A stretch of 27,398 nucleotides of DNA, taken from contig CANMCL010000004.1 in NCBI GenBank assembly GCA_947496345.1, forward strand, positions 1 through 27,398, written 5' to 3'. Source of the DNA: Actinomycetota bacterium. GTDB taxonomy: Bacteria; Actinomycetota; Actinomycetes; Nanopelagicales; Nanopelagicaceae. This document shows positions 9,136 through 16,409 of the stretch, in pieces (the stretch's first letter is position 1; each line of letters starts with the position of its first letter). The translations under genes were made by a program, and so were the position numbers. The notes beneath the pieces were generated by a model. The model was not told the origin of the DNA. It saw only the letters and a list, made by a program, of their open reading frames with translations, and searched no databases.

Positions 9136-10098
9136 ATGTCTGAATCTACATCGCACAATTCGAAGTTGCGCAAGCCTACGTCCATTACGCAAGAGATTAA
9201 TTGGAAAACACTATTTAGCGGTGATCCAAAAGATGGATGGATGCACTCCGGCATTGGAATCTTGAGCGATGGCCATATAGTTTTTGAATCCCCAGGCGGA
9301 CATGCATTTATTGTCTTAAACCCTGACGATGAAACTTTTGTTAAGGTCGATGTTAGCGCCGCTGTCTTACACGGAATAACAGTCGTTCCTAACTCCAGTG
9401 ATGACTCATTCTGGATTTGTGATCCAGGTGGCACGACCGCGGCTCAAGTTCTTTTAGTTAATCGCAAAGGTGAATTACTGCGCACGATCTCAAGACCCAA
9501 CATTAAAGATGGTGATGCAATCGCTTGGAAACCCACAACCCTGGCAATTGTTGAAGAAGAAGGGCCTTACAAAGGAGATATCTGGATAGGTGATGGATAT
9601 GGAGAAAGCTTGGTCCATCGCATTAAGCCTGATGGAAGTTCCGAAACCTTTGATGGTTCTTCCACCTCTTTGGTTTTTAACTGCCCACACGGCATTCTGA
9701 TTGATACCCGTGGGCCGCAATCATTTGTAGTTATCGCTGACCGGCGAAATAAAAGAATTGTCTTTTTCACCCTCAATGGGGAATATGTGAAATCAGTAAG
9801 TTCTGAGTTAATGATTGGTCCTTCATCATTTGCCATTCGTAATGATCTACTTATTGTGACCGATCTTTATGGGGCAATGCTTTCGGTAGATCTTGCTGAC
9901 AATGTGGAAATTCTCATTCATAGTATTAAGCCAGAGCGCGGTGAAGGTTGGCCCAATCAAATAAAGGATGGAGAAACTCTCGCCCCTGATGTAATCGATG
10001 GCGCTGTAAACAGCCCACATGGCGTTGCAGTTGATTTAAGTGGGACAGTCTTCTTTACAGAGTGGTATTTCGGGGGCCGAGTAGTTCGTATTTATTGA
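9136..10098 (+). CDS. NHL/SMP-30-like beta-propeller protein
   Basis: The product has 320 residues and no signal peptide. It is built of repeated beta-propeller blades, each with a G-I-x-x-D/L-x-x-G-x-I/V-x-F pattern: HSGIGILSDGHIVFESPGG, HGITVVPNSSDDSFWICDPG, HGILIDTRGPQSFVVIADRR and HGVAVDLSGTVFFTEW. The recurring His-Gly before each blade is typical of NHL-repeat and peptidylglycine-lyase-like propellers. These proteins may be binding scaffolds, lactonases or lyases; no catalytic assignment can be made. The ATG follows AAAAGGAAG at close spacing. It is convergent with the psiE-like gene, with 13 bases between the stops. I do not recognise a specific gene. Confidence 0.75.
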   Translation: MSESTSHNSKLRKPTSITQEINWKTLFSGDPKDGWMHSGIGILSDGHIVFESPGGHAFIVLNPDDETFVKVDVSAAVLHGITVVPNSSDDSFWICDPGGTTAAQVLLVNRKGELLRTISRPNIKDGDAIAWKPTTLAIVEEEGPYKGDIWIGDGYGESLVHRIKPDGSSETFDGSSTSLVFNCPHGILIDTRGPQSFVVIADRRNKRIVFFTLNGEYVKSVSSELMIGPSSFAIRNDLLIVTDLYGAMLSVDLADNVEILIHSIKPERGEGWPNQIKDGETLAPDVIDGAVNSPHGVAVDLSGTVFFTEWYFGGRVVRIY

Positions 10099-10111
10099 AC
10101 AACTCGCTTTC

Positions 10112-10597
10112 TTATTTGCTCTTATCTGACTTTCGGGCGGCGCGAGATAAAAAGAGCGCAAAGACGAGCGCCAAAACAATTCCCGTGTTTACACCCATTT
10201 CAATCAGTGCACGGTTGAAGTATTCAGTTGTCTTCTCTTTCTCCATAGTCAGAGATGCTCCAACAGTAAGAATATGACGAACGGCTGCGATAACACCGAT
10301 AATCAAAAAGCTATCGAGTTGGAAAATACCATCTGTAAATCGCACGATCACAGTTCGCATAATTTCTAAAATAATTACAACAAACAGGATGTCGTTAATT
10401 CCCTGAATCATTCCAACTGGGAAAAATGGGCGAGTTTCAATGAGGCGTTGCAAGCTGTATCCAGCTGCCAGTACCGAAATGCCGAATAAAGCTATCCCGA
10501 GGAAACCATGCAAAATATCTTCGAGCTTATCTATGAATGTCGCAGGGATAAGAGACTCATCTTTAGTAAGTAAACCTTTAAAGGATTTGTACTTCAC
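10112..10597 (-). CDS. PsiE-family (phosphate-starvation-inducible E) membrane protein
   Basis: This integral membrane protein of 161 residues has four hydrophobic segments, roughly FLGIALFGISVLAAGYSL, INDILFVVIILEIMRTVIV, FLIIGVIAAVRHILTVGA and TGIVLALVFALFLSR. The central ILEIMRTVIVRF and the FLIIGVIAAVRHIL segment match the PsiE family (PF06146), whose function is unknown; E. coli psiE is induced by phosphate starvation. The start is a GTG with a good GCAAGGAG five bases upstream. No Pho box could be recognised in the 213 bases before it. It stands alone between a convergent gene and a divergent ABC transporter. Confidence 0.82.
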   Translation of the reverse strand: MKYKSFKGLLTKDESLIPATFIDKLEDILHGFLGIALFGISVLAAGYSLQRLIETRPFFPVGMIQGINDILFVVIILEIMRTVIVRFTDGIFQLDSFLIIGVIAAVRHILTVGASLTMEKEKTTEYFNRALIEMGVNTGIVLALVFALFLSRAARKSDKSK

Positions 10598-10683
10598 GTG
10601 AGCTCCTTGCTTCCAATTGGGTAATGGCTAAGGGTAAGTGCAGGATTAAGCCCTCGCAATATGGAAGGCATGGATGCCTCGTT

Positions 10684-10719
10684 TGCCCCAGGTACTGCCT
10701 CCAGCAGGGCGTATGGGCA
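10684..10719. repeat. Two-tier inverted repeat in the psiE / ABC-transporter divergent intergenic region
   Basis: TGCCC (10684-10688) pairs with GGGCA (10715-10719). Inside it CTGC (10695-10698) pairs with GCAG (10704-10707) around CTCCA. A smaller dyad, GGCATGGATGCC (10667-10678), lies just upstream. The element is upstream of the proposed SBP promoter and about 90 bases upstream of the psiE start. It could therefore be an operator, a psiE leader, or chance. It does not match a SAM riboswitch consensus I know. Confidence 0.3.
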
Positions 10720-10745
10720 GATCTCATTTGCATGTCTGTCGCAAT

Positions 10746-10774
10746 TAGACACATTTAAAGAGCGCTAATAGCCT
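10746..10774 (+). promoter_or_regulatory. Putative promoter of the ABC transporter genes
   Basis: TAGACA (10746-10751, one mismatch to TTGACA) and TAGCCT (10769-10774, fits TANNNT) are separated by 17 bases. Transcription would start near 10781, leaving a leader of about 30 bases that carries the AAAGGGAGA ribosome binding site before the GTG at 10811. Confidence 0.45.
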
Positions 10775-10810
10775 TTGCGAGTATTGCTAACTCCACGAAA
10801 GGGAGACAAC

Positions 10811-11656
10811 GTGAAGAAAAAGAAGTCACTCATATTCGCAGTATCAATTGCTCTTGCATTTGGATTAACTGCTTGTTCAGAATCAGAATCTACTGATGTT
10901 GAGTCAGCGTCTTGCGAAAAGGCTGATCTCGCAACAATTGCAGAAGGCAAACTAACAATCGCAACTGGCGAGCCTGCTTACTATCCATGGGTTATCGATG
11001 ACAAGCCAGAGTCTGGCGAAGGCTTTGAAGGTGCAGTTGCTTATGCAGTTGCCAAGCAGCTCGGATTCTCAAATGATGAAGTTGTCTGGGTTCGCACCAC
11101 TTTTGATGGCGCCGTCACACCAGGTGAAAAGAACTTCGACTTTAACTTGCAGCAATTCTCAATCACTGAAGAGCGCAAAGCTGCAGTTGATTTCTCTTCT
11201 CCTTACTACACAGCACCACAAGCGATCGTTTCTTACAAGGGCAGCAAGATCGTCGGTAAGACATCAATCGCAGAGCTAAAGGATGCAAAGCTTGGTGCAG
11301 CAGTTGGTACAACATCACTCGATGCTATTGAGAACCAAATTGGCGCTAAGCCACAGGTATTCAATGACAACGCTGCTGCAGTAACTGCTCTTAAGAATGG
11401 TCAGATTGATGGTCTTGTAGTTGACCTGCCTACAGCTTTCTATCTCTCCGGAGTAGAAGTAACTGATGGCTTAATTGTTGGTCAGCTTCCATCAACTGGT
11501 GCTGGAGATCAATTTGGTCTCTTGCTCGCAAAAGACAGCAAGATCACAACATGTGTTTCTGGCGCTGTTGATGCAATAACTGCCGATGGCACACTGGCTG
11601 CGATTACTGATAAGTGGCTCGCCACTGATGCAGGCGCTCCTGTCTTGAAGCCATAA
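10811..11656 (+). CDS. Polar amino acid-type ABC transporter, substrate-binding lipoprotein
   Basis: This is an extracytoplasmic solute-binding protein of the SBP_bac_3 (PAAT) family. I chose the GTG at 10811, giving 281 residues, because AAAGGGAGA lies just before it and the resulting N-terminus is a perfect lipoprotein signal: four lysines, a hydrophobic core and the lipobox LTAC with Cys22. The mature domain has DFNLQQFSITEERKAAVDFS, keeping the Arg that binds the ligand carboxylate, and GLVVDLPTAFYL, keeping the Asp that usually binds an alpha-amino group. An amino acid or amino-acid-like ligand is therefore most likely. It is the first of three transporter genes, which are followed by the methylthioribose operon on the same strand. 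The ligand itself is not known. Confidence 0.9.
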   Translation: MKKKKSLIFAVSIALAFGLTACSESESTDVESASCEKADLATIAEGKLTIATGEPAYYPWVIDDKPESGEGFEGAVAYAVAKQLGFSNDEVVWVRTTFDGAVTPGEKNFDFNLQQFSITEERKAAVDFSSPYYTAPQAIVSYKGSKIVGKTSIAELKDAKLGAAVGTTSLDAIENQIGAKPQVFNDNAAAVTALKNGQIDGLVVDLPTAFYLSGVEVTDGLIVGQLPSTGAGDQFGLLLAKDSKITTCVSGAVDAITADGTLAAITDKWLATDAGAPVLKP

Positions 11657-11697
11657 GTAACCATTACTAAATTGCAATAAAAGTTAGATAAACGCGG

Positions 11698-11703
11698 TAG
11701 TTT
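11698..11703 (+). promoter_or_regulatory. Putative leaderless -10 element of the ABC permease gene
   Basis: TAGTTT fits TANNNT and ends seven bases before the ATG at 11711, which lacks a Shine-Dalgarno. This would allow separate leaderless expression of permease and ATPase. The alternative TTG start at 11702 lies inside this element. No clear -35 is seen. Confidence 0.35.
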
Positions 11704-11710
11704 GGCGACC

Positions 11711-12577
11711 ATGTCAGAGAAGAAAACCTCTGCTTGGTCGCCAAGCTCACGCGAATTAGATCGTCGCGCGCTTCGTCGCAAGTTAAATCGCAAGCAGAGC
11801 CTTATAGCGGCCGTTTCATCAATTTTGGTGCTTGGCACTCTGGCAATAATTTTGATTACATCTCCTGGCTGGGAGGTAGTAAAAACCACTTTCTTTGATA
11901 TTGAATATGGCAAAGAAGTATTCCCGACAGTCGTAAAAGGTCTTTGGATAAACCTGCAACTAACTTTCTTTGGTGGAATCGCCATCGGCATTATCGCGAT
12001 GGGTCTGGCGCTTCTGCGAACGACTAAATCTCCCGCGCTCACCCCGTTTAGATTTTTAGCAACTGCATACGTTGATATCTTCCGCGGAGCTCCGCTTATC
12101 TTGATCATCTTGTTGGTCGGCTTTGGCGTACCCGCACTTCGATTGCAAGGAATTTCAAGCAATGTAATTGTGCTCGGAACCATCGCTGTAGTACTTACTT
12201 ACTCAGCCTATGTTGCCGAAGTAATTCGTTCCGGAATTCTTTCTATACATCCCAGCCAAAGAGCGGCAGCGCGTTCACTCGGATTAACCTCTGGGCAGAC
12301 CATGCGCTTTGTGGTTTTGCCGCAAGCTTTGCGCCGAGTTGTTCCGCCGCTCTTAAATGACTTTGTCTCACTCTTAAAAGACACAGGTTTAGTATCAATT
12401 CTTGGAGTCACTGATGCTGTTCGTGCGGCACAAATAAACGCCAGCCGCACCTTTAATTACACGCCGTACGTAGTCGCAGCGATTCTATTCTTGCTGATTA
12501 CGATTCCGATGACTCGCTACACCGATCGGGCAATCAGACAACGCACTCAAGCACAGAACTCGGAAGGTGCGATCTAA
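11711..12577 (+). CDS. Polar amino acid-type ABC transporter, permease
   Basis: This inner-membrane permease of the HisM/GlnP type has 288 residues from the ATG at 11711; a TTG three codons earlier is possible but less likely. A basic cytoplasmic N-terminus of about 35 residues precedes the first helix. The coupling 'EAA' loop is clear in RSLGLTSGQTMRFVVLPQA, followed by RRVVPPLLNDFVSLLKDTGL. TTKSPALTPFRFLATAYVDI and FRGAPLILIILL are typical of the family. A single permease gene suggests a homodimer. The last base overlaps the ATPase start (TAATG), so the two are co-translated. Confidence 0.93.
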   Translation: MSEKKTSAWSPSSRELDRRALRRKLNRKQSLIAAVSSILVLGTLAIILITSPGWEVVKTTFFDIEYGKEVFPTVVKGLWINLQLTFFGGIAIGIIAMGLALLRTTKSPALTPFRFLATAYVDIFRGAPLILIILLVGFGVPALRLQGISSNVIVLGTIAVVLTYSAYVAEVIRSGILSIHPSQRAAARSLGLTSGQTMRFVVLPQALRRVVPPLLNDFVSLLKDTGLVSILGVTDAVRAAQINASRTFNYTPYVVAAILFLLITIPMTRYTDRAIRQRTQAQNSEGAI

Positions 12578-13323
12578 TGGCTAACGTCTTGGAATTACAA
12601 AACGTTCGTAAAGCCTTTGGTTCAGAAGTTGTATTAAATAATCTATCTTTGCAAGTGCCCGAACACACAGCCACAGTGTTAATCGGTGCTTCCGGTTCTG
12701 GAAAATCCACTCTGCTTCGTTGCATCAACTTGCTAGAAACAATCGATGATGGGCAAATCTTTTTGGATGGATTAGAAATTACCGATCCGGCAATTAAAGT
12801 GGACGAGATACGCCGCAAATTGGGAATGGTTTTTCAATCTTTTAATCTCTTTCCTCACAAAACAGTTCTGGAGAACATCACGCTAGCGCCGGTAAAGGTG
12901 CAGAACAAGGAAGTTGAAGAAGCGCGCGATATAGCAAAAAAGTTGCTCTCACGATTTGATCTTGCCGACAAAGCAGATGAATATCCAGATCGTCTCAGCG
13001 GAGGACAGCAACAACGTGTGGCGATCATTCGCTCACTCGCTGTAAATCCGCGACTTTTACTTTTAGATGAAATTACATCTGCGCTCGACCCAGTTCTTGT
13101 AAATGAAGTTTTAAGCATCGTTAGGGATTTAAAACAAGATGGAATGACCATGGTTCTGGCTACCCACGAGATGGGCTTTGCGACACAAGTCGCTGATGAA
13201 GTTTGCTTCCTTGAATCAGGAAATATTCTCGAACGTGGTAGCGCTGAGCAGGTACTCAAAAACCCTACTAATCCCAAGACGCAAGAGTTCTTAAAGCGCG
13301 TGCATCAAGCAGGGCGGCTTTAG
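12577..13323 (+). CDS. Polar amino acid-type ABC transporter, ATP-binding protein
   Basis: This ATPase of 248 residues energises the adjacent permease. Walker A is GASGSGKST (37-45), the Q-loop is VFQSFNLFPHKTVLEN (Gln87), the signature is LSGGQQQR (140-147), Walker B is LLLLDE (160-165) followed by ITSALDP, and the H-loop histidine is in THEMGF (His197). This is the GlnQ/HisP pattern. Its stop is 50 bases before mtnA with no terminator between, so read-through into the methylthioribose operon is possible. Confidence 0.95.
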   Translation: MANVLELQNVRKAFGSEVVLNNLSLQVPEHTATVLIGASGSGKSTLLRCINLLETIDDGQIFLDGLEITDPAIKVDEIRRKLGMVFQSFNLFPHKTVLENITLAPVKVQNKEVEEARDIAKKLLSRFDLADKADEYPDRLSGGQQQRVAIIRSLAVNPRLLLLDEITSALDPVLVNEVLSIVRDLKQDGMTMVLATHEMGFATQVADEVCFLESGNILERGSAEQVLKNPTNPKTQEFLKRVHQAGRL

Positions 13324-13345
13324 ATTTAATTTTTAAGGTGATAAG

Positions 13346-13359
13346 TTCAAGACCTTGAA
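13346..13359 (+). promoter_or_regulatory. Perfect inverted repeat before mtnA, possible operator
   Basis: TTCAAG-AC-CTTGAA is a 6 bp perfect dyad with a two-base centre. It lies in the 50-base gap between the ABC ATPase stop and mtnA and ends just before the AAGGAG ribosome binding site at 13361. Its compact symmetric form suits a dimeric repressor better than an RNA hairpin. No regulator gene is in the operon. Confidence 0.35.
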
Positions 13360-13373
13360 TAAGGAGTAGGTAA

Positions 13374-14387
13374 ATGTCTAGCGCTTTTGAGGCAATCGTC
13401 TGGCAAGACGGAAAGATAATTTTGCTGGATCAGACAAAAATTCCTATATCCGAAACTTATAACTCATACGATGAAGTAGCTGAATTAATTGGTGCGATTC
13501 AGAATTTGGTAGTTCGTGGTGCTCCTGCACTAGGCGTTGCTGGTGCGTACGGAGTTGTGCTAGCAATTGATGAAGCTAGCCGCAAGGGGTTAAGCGATAA
13601 AGAGCTAGAACACAATATTGATTCACTGCGAGATGCCAGACCTACAGCGGTTAACTTAGCGTGGGCAGTTGAACAAATCCGCAAGCACTTACCAGCGGGT
13701 CGAGATGCAGTTCTCACTGCAGCACATCAATTGGCACGCGAAGATAAAGAGTCAAGTACGAGCATGGGAAATATCGGTGCTGACTGGCTGATAAATAAAT
13801 TGGGTAGCAAACCATTAACACTGCTTACCCATTGCAACACTGGATCTCTTGCCACGACCGGAACAGGTACAGCGCTAGGTGTAATTAAAGAGTTACATAA
13901 GCGCGGAAATGTAAAAGAAGTTTATGCAGATGAAACCCGACCTTTGCTACAAGGCTCCCGCCTCACTGCTTGGGAGTTAATGAAATCCGATATTCCTTAT
14001 CGCATAGAACCTGATGGCGCGGCTGCAATGGCAATTCTCAGCGGGCGAATTGATGCAGCGCTAATCGGTGCTGATCGCATCGCAAAAAATGGTGATTCGG
14101 CAAATAAGATCGGTTCGCTAAGTGTTGCACTAGCCTGCCACGCGGCTGGGATACCTTTCTTAGTAGTTGCTCCAGAGTCAACAGTTGATCGCAGCATTGC
14201 CGATGGTTCTGAAATTCATATTGAAATACGCGGTGATGAAGAGCTAACACATTTTAAGGGCCAGCAAGTTGCACCTACTGGTGCAAAAACTTTTAATCCA
14301 GCATTTGATGTAACCCCGGCAAAATACATAAGCGCGGTCATCACAGAATTAAAGGTATATGAAATCGCTAAAGGTGAAACGCTATGA
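13374..14387 (+). CDS. mtnA: S-methyl-5-thioribose-1-phosphate isomerase
   Basis: Converts 5-methylthioribose 1-phosphate to 5-methylthioribulose 1-phosphate. The 337 residues show the MtnA signatures VRGAPALGVAGAYGV, LTHCNTGSLATTGTGTALGV with the catalytic Cys154, ADETRPLLQGSRLTAWEL, and IGADRIAKNGDSANKIGS with the catalytic Asp234. Length and motifs separate it from eIF2B subunits. Homologues can also isomerise 5-deoxyribose 1-phosphate, so the physiological substrate may be either. AAGGAG lies seven bases before the ATG. The gene overlaps the next as ATGA and is the first of a six-gene operon with mtnK but without the mtnB/C/D genes of classical methionine salvage. Confidence 0.95.
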   Translation: MSSAFEAIVWQDGKIILLDQTKIPISETYNSYDEVAELIGAIQNLVVRGAPALGVAGAYGVVLAIDEASRKGLSDKELEHNIDSLRDARPTAVNLAWAVEQIRKHLPAGRDAVLTAAHQLAREDKESSTSMGNIGADWLINKLGSKPLTLLTHCNTGSLATTGTGTALGVIKELHKRGNVKEVYADETRPLLQGSRLTAWELMKSDIPYRIEPDGAAAMAILSGRIDAALIGADRIAKNGDSANKIGSLSVALACHAAGIPFLVVAPESTVDRSIADGSEIHIEIRGDEELTHFKGQQVAPTGAKTFNPAFDVTPAKYISAVITELKVYEIAKGETL

Positions 14388-16354
14388 GTGATTTTAAACC
14401 GTTAGAAGAGCTAGTTGAGCGTTCGCAGCGAATTGGAAATGATCAGTCCCTTGTTGTATTTGGTGGCGGTAACACTTCAAGTAAAGGTGAAATCTCTGAT
14501 CACTATGGCCGCCGGAAGAAAGTGCTGTGGGTAAAAGGATCAGGCGCTGATATGCAGTACGGCGTCGATCGTGATTATCCAGGACTTTATCTAGATGAAC
14601 TGTTACAGCTTCAGGATTTTTCTGAAATGTCAGATGATGTAATGGTCGATTATGTAACGCGCGCTCTTGTGGATCCAACATCGCGACGTCCATCGATTGA
14701 AACTTTGCTTCACGCTTTCTTGCCGGCAAAACATATTGATCATGTGCACTCTGACGCTATATGCGCACTTACAAATCACGCTAACGGAGAAAAAGCTGTC
14801 CGTGAAGCACTCGGTGAAAAATTCGCTTATGTGGAATGGAAGCGACCAGGATTTGAGTTATCGAAAATTGTAGGACAGCTAGGGGATTACGAGGGTGTAG
14901 TACTTGCACACCATGGATTAGTTGTCTGGGATGAGCAAAGCGACAACTGTTTCAGCAAAACAATGGATGCAGTTGCAAAGGCTGATTCCTATCTTGATTC
15001 ACTTGTTAAACGTCCCGCAGCCAAATTTGCACACCACGATCTTCCTGAAGCCGAGTTAAAGGATCTTTTACTCACATTGCGAGGCAAGTTAGGCAAGAAG
15101 CAGGTATTAAGGATTGATAACCGCTTAGCCGAAGTTTCAGCTCGCAAGGACCTTAAAGAAATTTTAGATGCCGGAGTAGCTAGCGCCGATCACATGATGC
15201 GCATCCGTCCAAAGTCTGCGGCAGTATCCAAGACCGACGTTGCAAGTGGAATTGATGACTATCGCAGCGAACACCAGAAGTATTTTGAAAGAAATAAACA
15301 TTTACTGCCAGCAGGTTATTCATCACACGGTGATGATCCGAAGGTAATTTTAATTCCAGAACTCGGCGCAATTACAACCGCTTCTAATTTGAAAGATGCA
15401 GCGATGTTGGCAGATATCTCTTTCCACACCCACAGCGTTGCAGCACGCGTTCGTGATTGCTTTGGACAAGGCGCCAGCGTTGCCGAGTCAGAGACATTTG
15501 GCTTCGACTATTGGCCGCTAGAACTATTTAAGTTAAAGAATCGTCCAGCGCCCGCGCAATTCGATGGAAGCATATTTATCGTAACTGGCGCGGGAAGTGG
15601 AATAGGACGCGGAATAGCCCTGGAATTAGGACGCCGTGGCGCACACGTAGTGCTGGCAGATATTGAATCCGCTGGTGTTGAAGAAGTTGAGCGCGAATTC
15701 AAGTCGAATAAATTTAATCCACCACTTCTTTTTGTAGGCGATCAATCAGAAGAAGCAGATGTGGTCGCTACAGTTTCAAAGACAGTTTTACATTTTGGTG
15801 GACTTGATGGAGTAATTCTCAATGCTGGAATAGGTGTTTCCGATTCTTTGGAAGATCTCACCGCTGAAAAGTGGCGACGCGGCTTAGAAATAAATTTAAC
15901 ATCAGCTTTTATGTTAACAAAAGAAGCCATGAAGACTTTCCGTCGCCAAAACATGGGTGGTTCTTTGGTTTATGTAGCGAGTAAGAATGCCTTCGCACCG
16001 GGCGCAGGCTTTGGTGGGTACTCCGCTTCAAAAGCGGGGATGTTGCAGTTGATGCGTATCGCTGCAATTGAAGGTGGAAAATTTGGAATGCGTGCAAACG
16101 CGGTTAACCCAGATGCTGTATTTGATAACAGCAAACTCTGGGAAGGTGGCGTGCGCGAACAAAGAGCAGCAGCGCATGGAGTTAAACCAGAGGAATTAGA
16201 AGATTTTTACGCATCCAGAAATATTCTTAATGAGAGAGTGAGAAGTGTCGATGTGGCAAATACCGTCGCCTACCTCCTTTCGCCCGAATCGTCACGTACT
16301 ACCGGCAGCGTAATTGCTGTCGACGGAGGCGTGGCGGCAGCTTTCCCGCGGTGA
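14384..16354 (+). CDS. Bifunctional class II aldolase / short-chain dehydrogenase
   Basis: A fusion of 656 residues. The first part (about 1-385) is a class II aldolase/adducin-like domain: GGGNTSSKG (27-35) binds phosphate, RRPSIETLLHAF (101-112) holds the likely catalytic Glu106, and His120, His122 and the pair His176/177 are the likely metal ligands. The second part (about 395-656) is an SDR: TGAGSGIG (401-408), NAG (480-482), Asn504, Ser533 and YSASK (Tyr546, Lys550). The layout matches the RhaEW/YuxG rhamnulose-1-phosphate aldolase/lactaldehyde dehydrogenase type. With mtnA and mtnK around it, the likely reaction is cleavage of methylthioribulose 1-phosphate (or deoxyribulose 1-phosphate) to DHAP and an aldehyde, which the SDR reduces or oxidises. 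The domains are seen; the substrate is inferred. Confidence 0.88.
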   Translation: MSDFKPLEELVERSQRIGNDQSLVVFGGGNTSSKGEISDHYGRRKKVLWVKGSGADMQYGVDRDYPGLYLDELLQLQDFSEMSDDVMVDYVTRALVDPTSRRPSIETLLHAFLPAKHIDHVHSDAICALTNHANGEKAVREALGEKFAYVEWKRPGFELSKIVGQLGDYEGVVLAHHGLVVWDEQSDNCFSKTMDAVAKADSYLDSLVKRPAAKFAHHDLPEAELKDLLLTLRGKLGKKQVLRIDNRLAEVSARKDLKEILDAGVASADHMMRIRPKSAAVSKTDVASGIDDYRSEHQKYFERNKHLLPAGYSSHGDDPKVILIPELGAITTASNLKDAAMLADISFHTHSVAARVRDCFGQGASVAESETFGFDYWPLELFKLKNRPAPAQFDGSIFIVTGAGSGIGRGIALELGRRGAHVVLADIESAGVEEVEREFKSNKFNPPLLFVGDQSEEADVVATVSKTVLHFGGLDGVILNAGIGVSDSLEDLTAEKWRRGLEINLTSAFMLTKEAMKTFRRQNMGGSLVYVASKNAFAPGAGFGGYSASKAGMLQLMRIAAIEGGKFGMRANAVNPDAVFDNSKLWEGGVREQRAAAHGVKPEELEDFYASRNILNERVRSVDVANTVAYLLSPESSRTTGSVIAVDGGVAAAFPR

Positions 16355-16409
16355 TACGAGATTGTGTAACGCTTTCAGCTACTTAACACAGAACGGAAAA
16401 GATTAAAGA

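Noticed and set aside
8724..9434. Minus-strand open frame of 236 codons
   Set aside because: It is antisense to two well-supported genes on the plus strand and its translation is low-complexity without domain signals.
10598..10810. SAM riboswitch before the ABC transporter or operon
   Set aside because: No SAM-I, SAM-II or SAM-IV core sequence could be recognised, and a good promoter lies downstream of most of the region.
11509..12183. Minus-strand open frame of 224 codons
   Set aside because: Shadow of the solute-binding protein and permease genes; no start signal and no recognisable motif.
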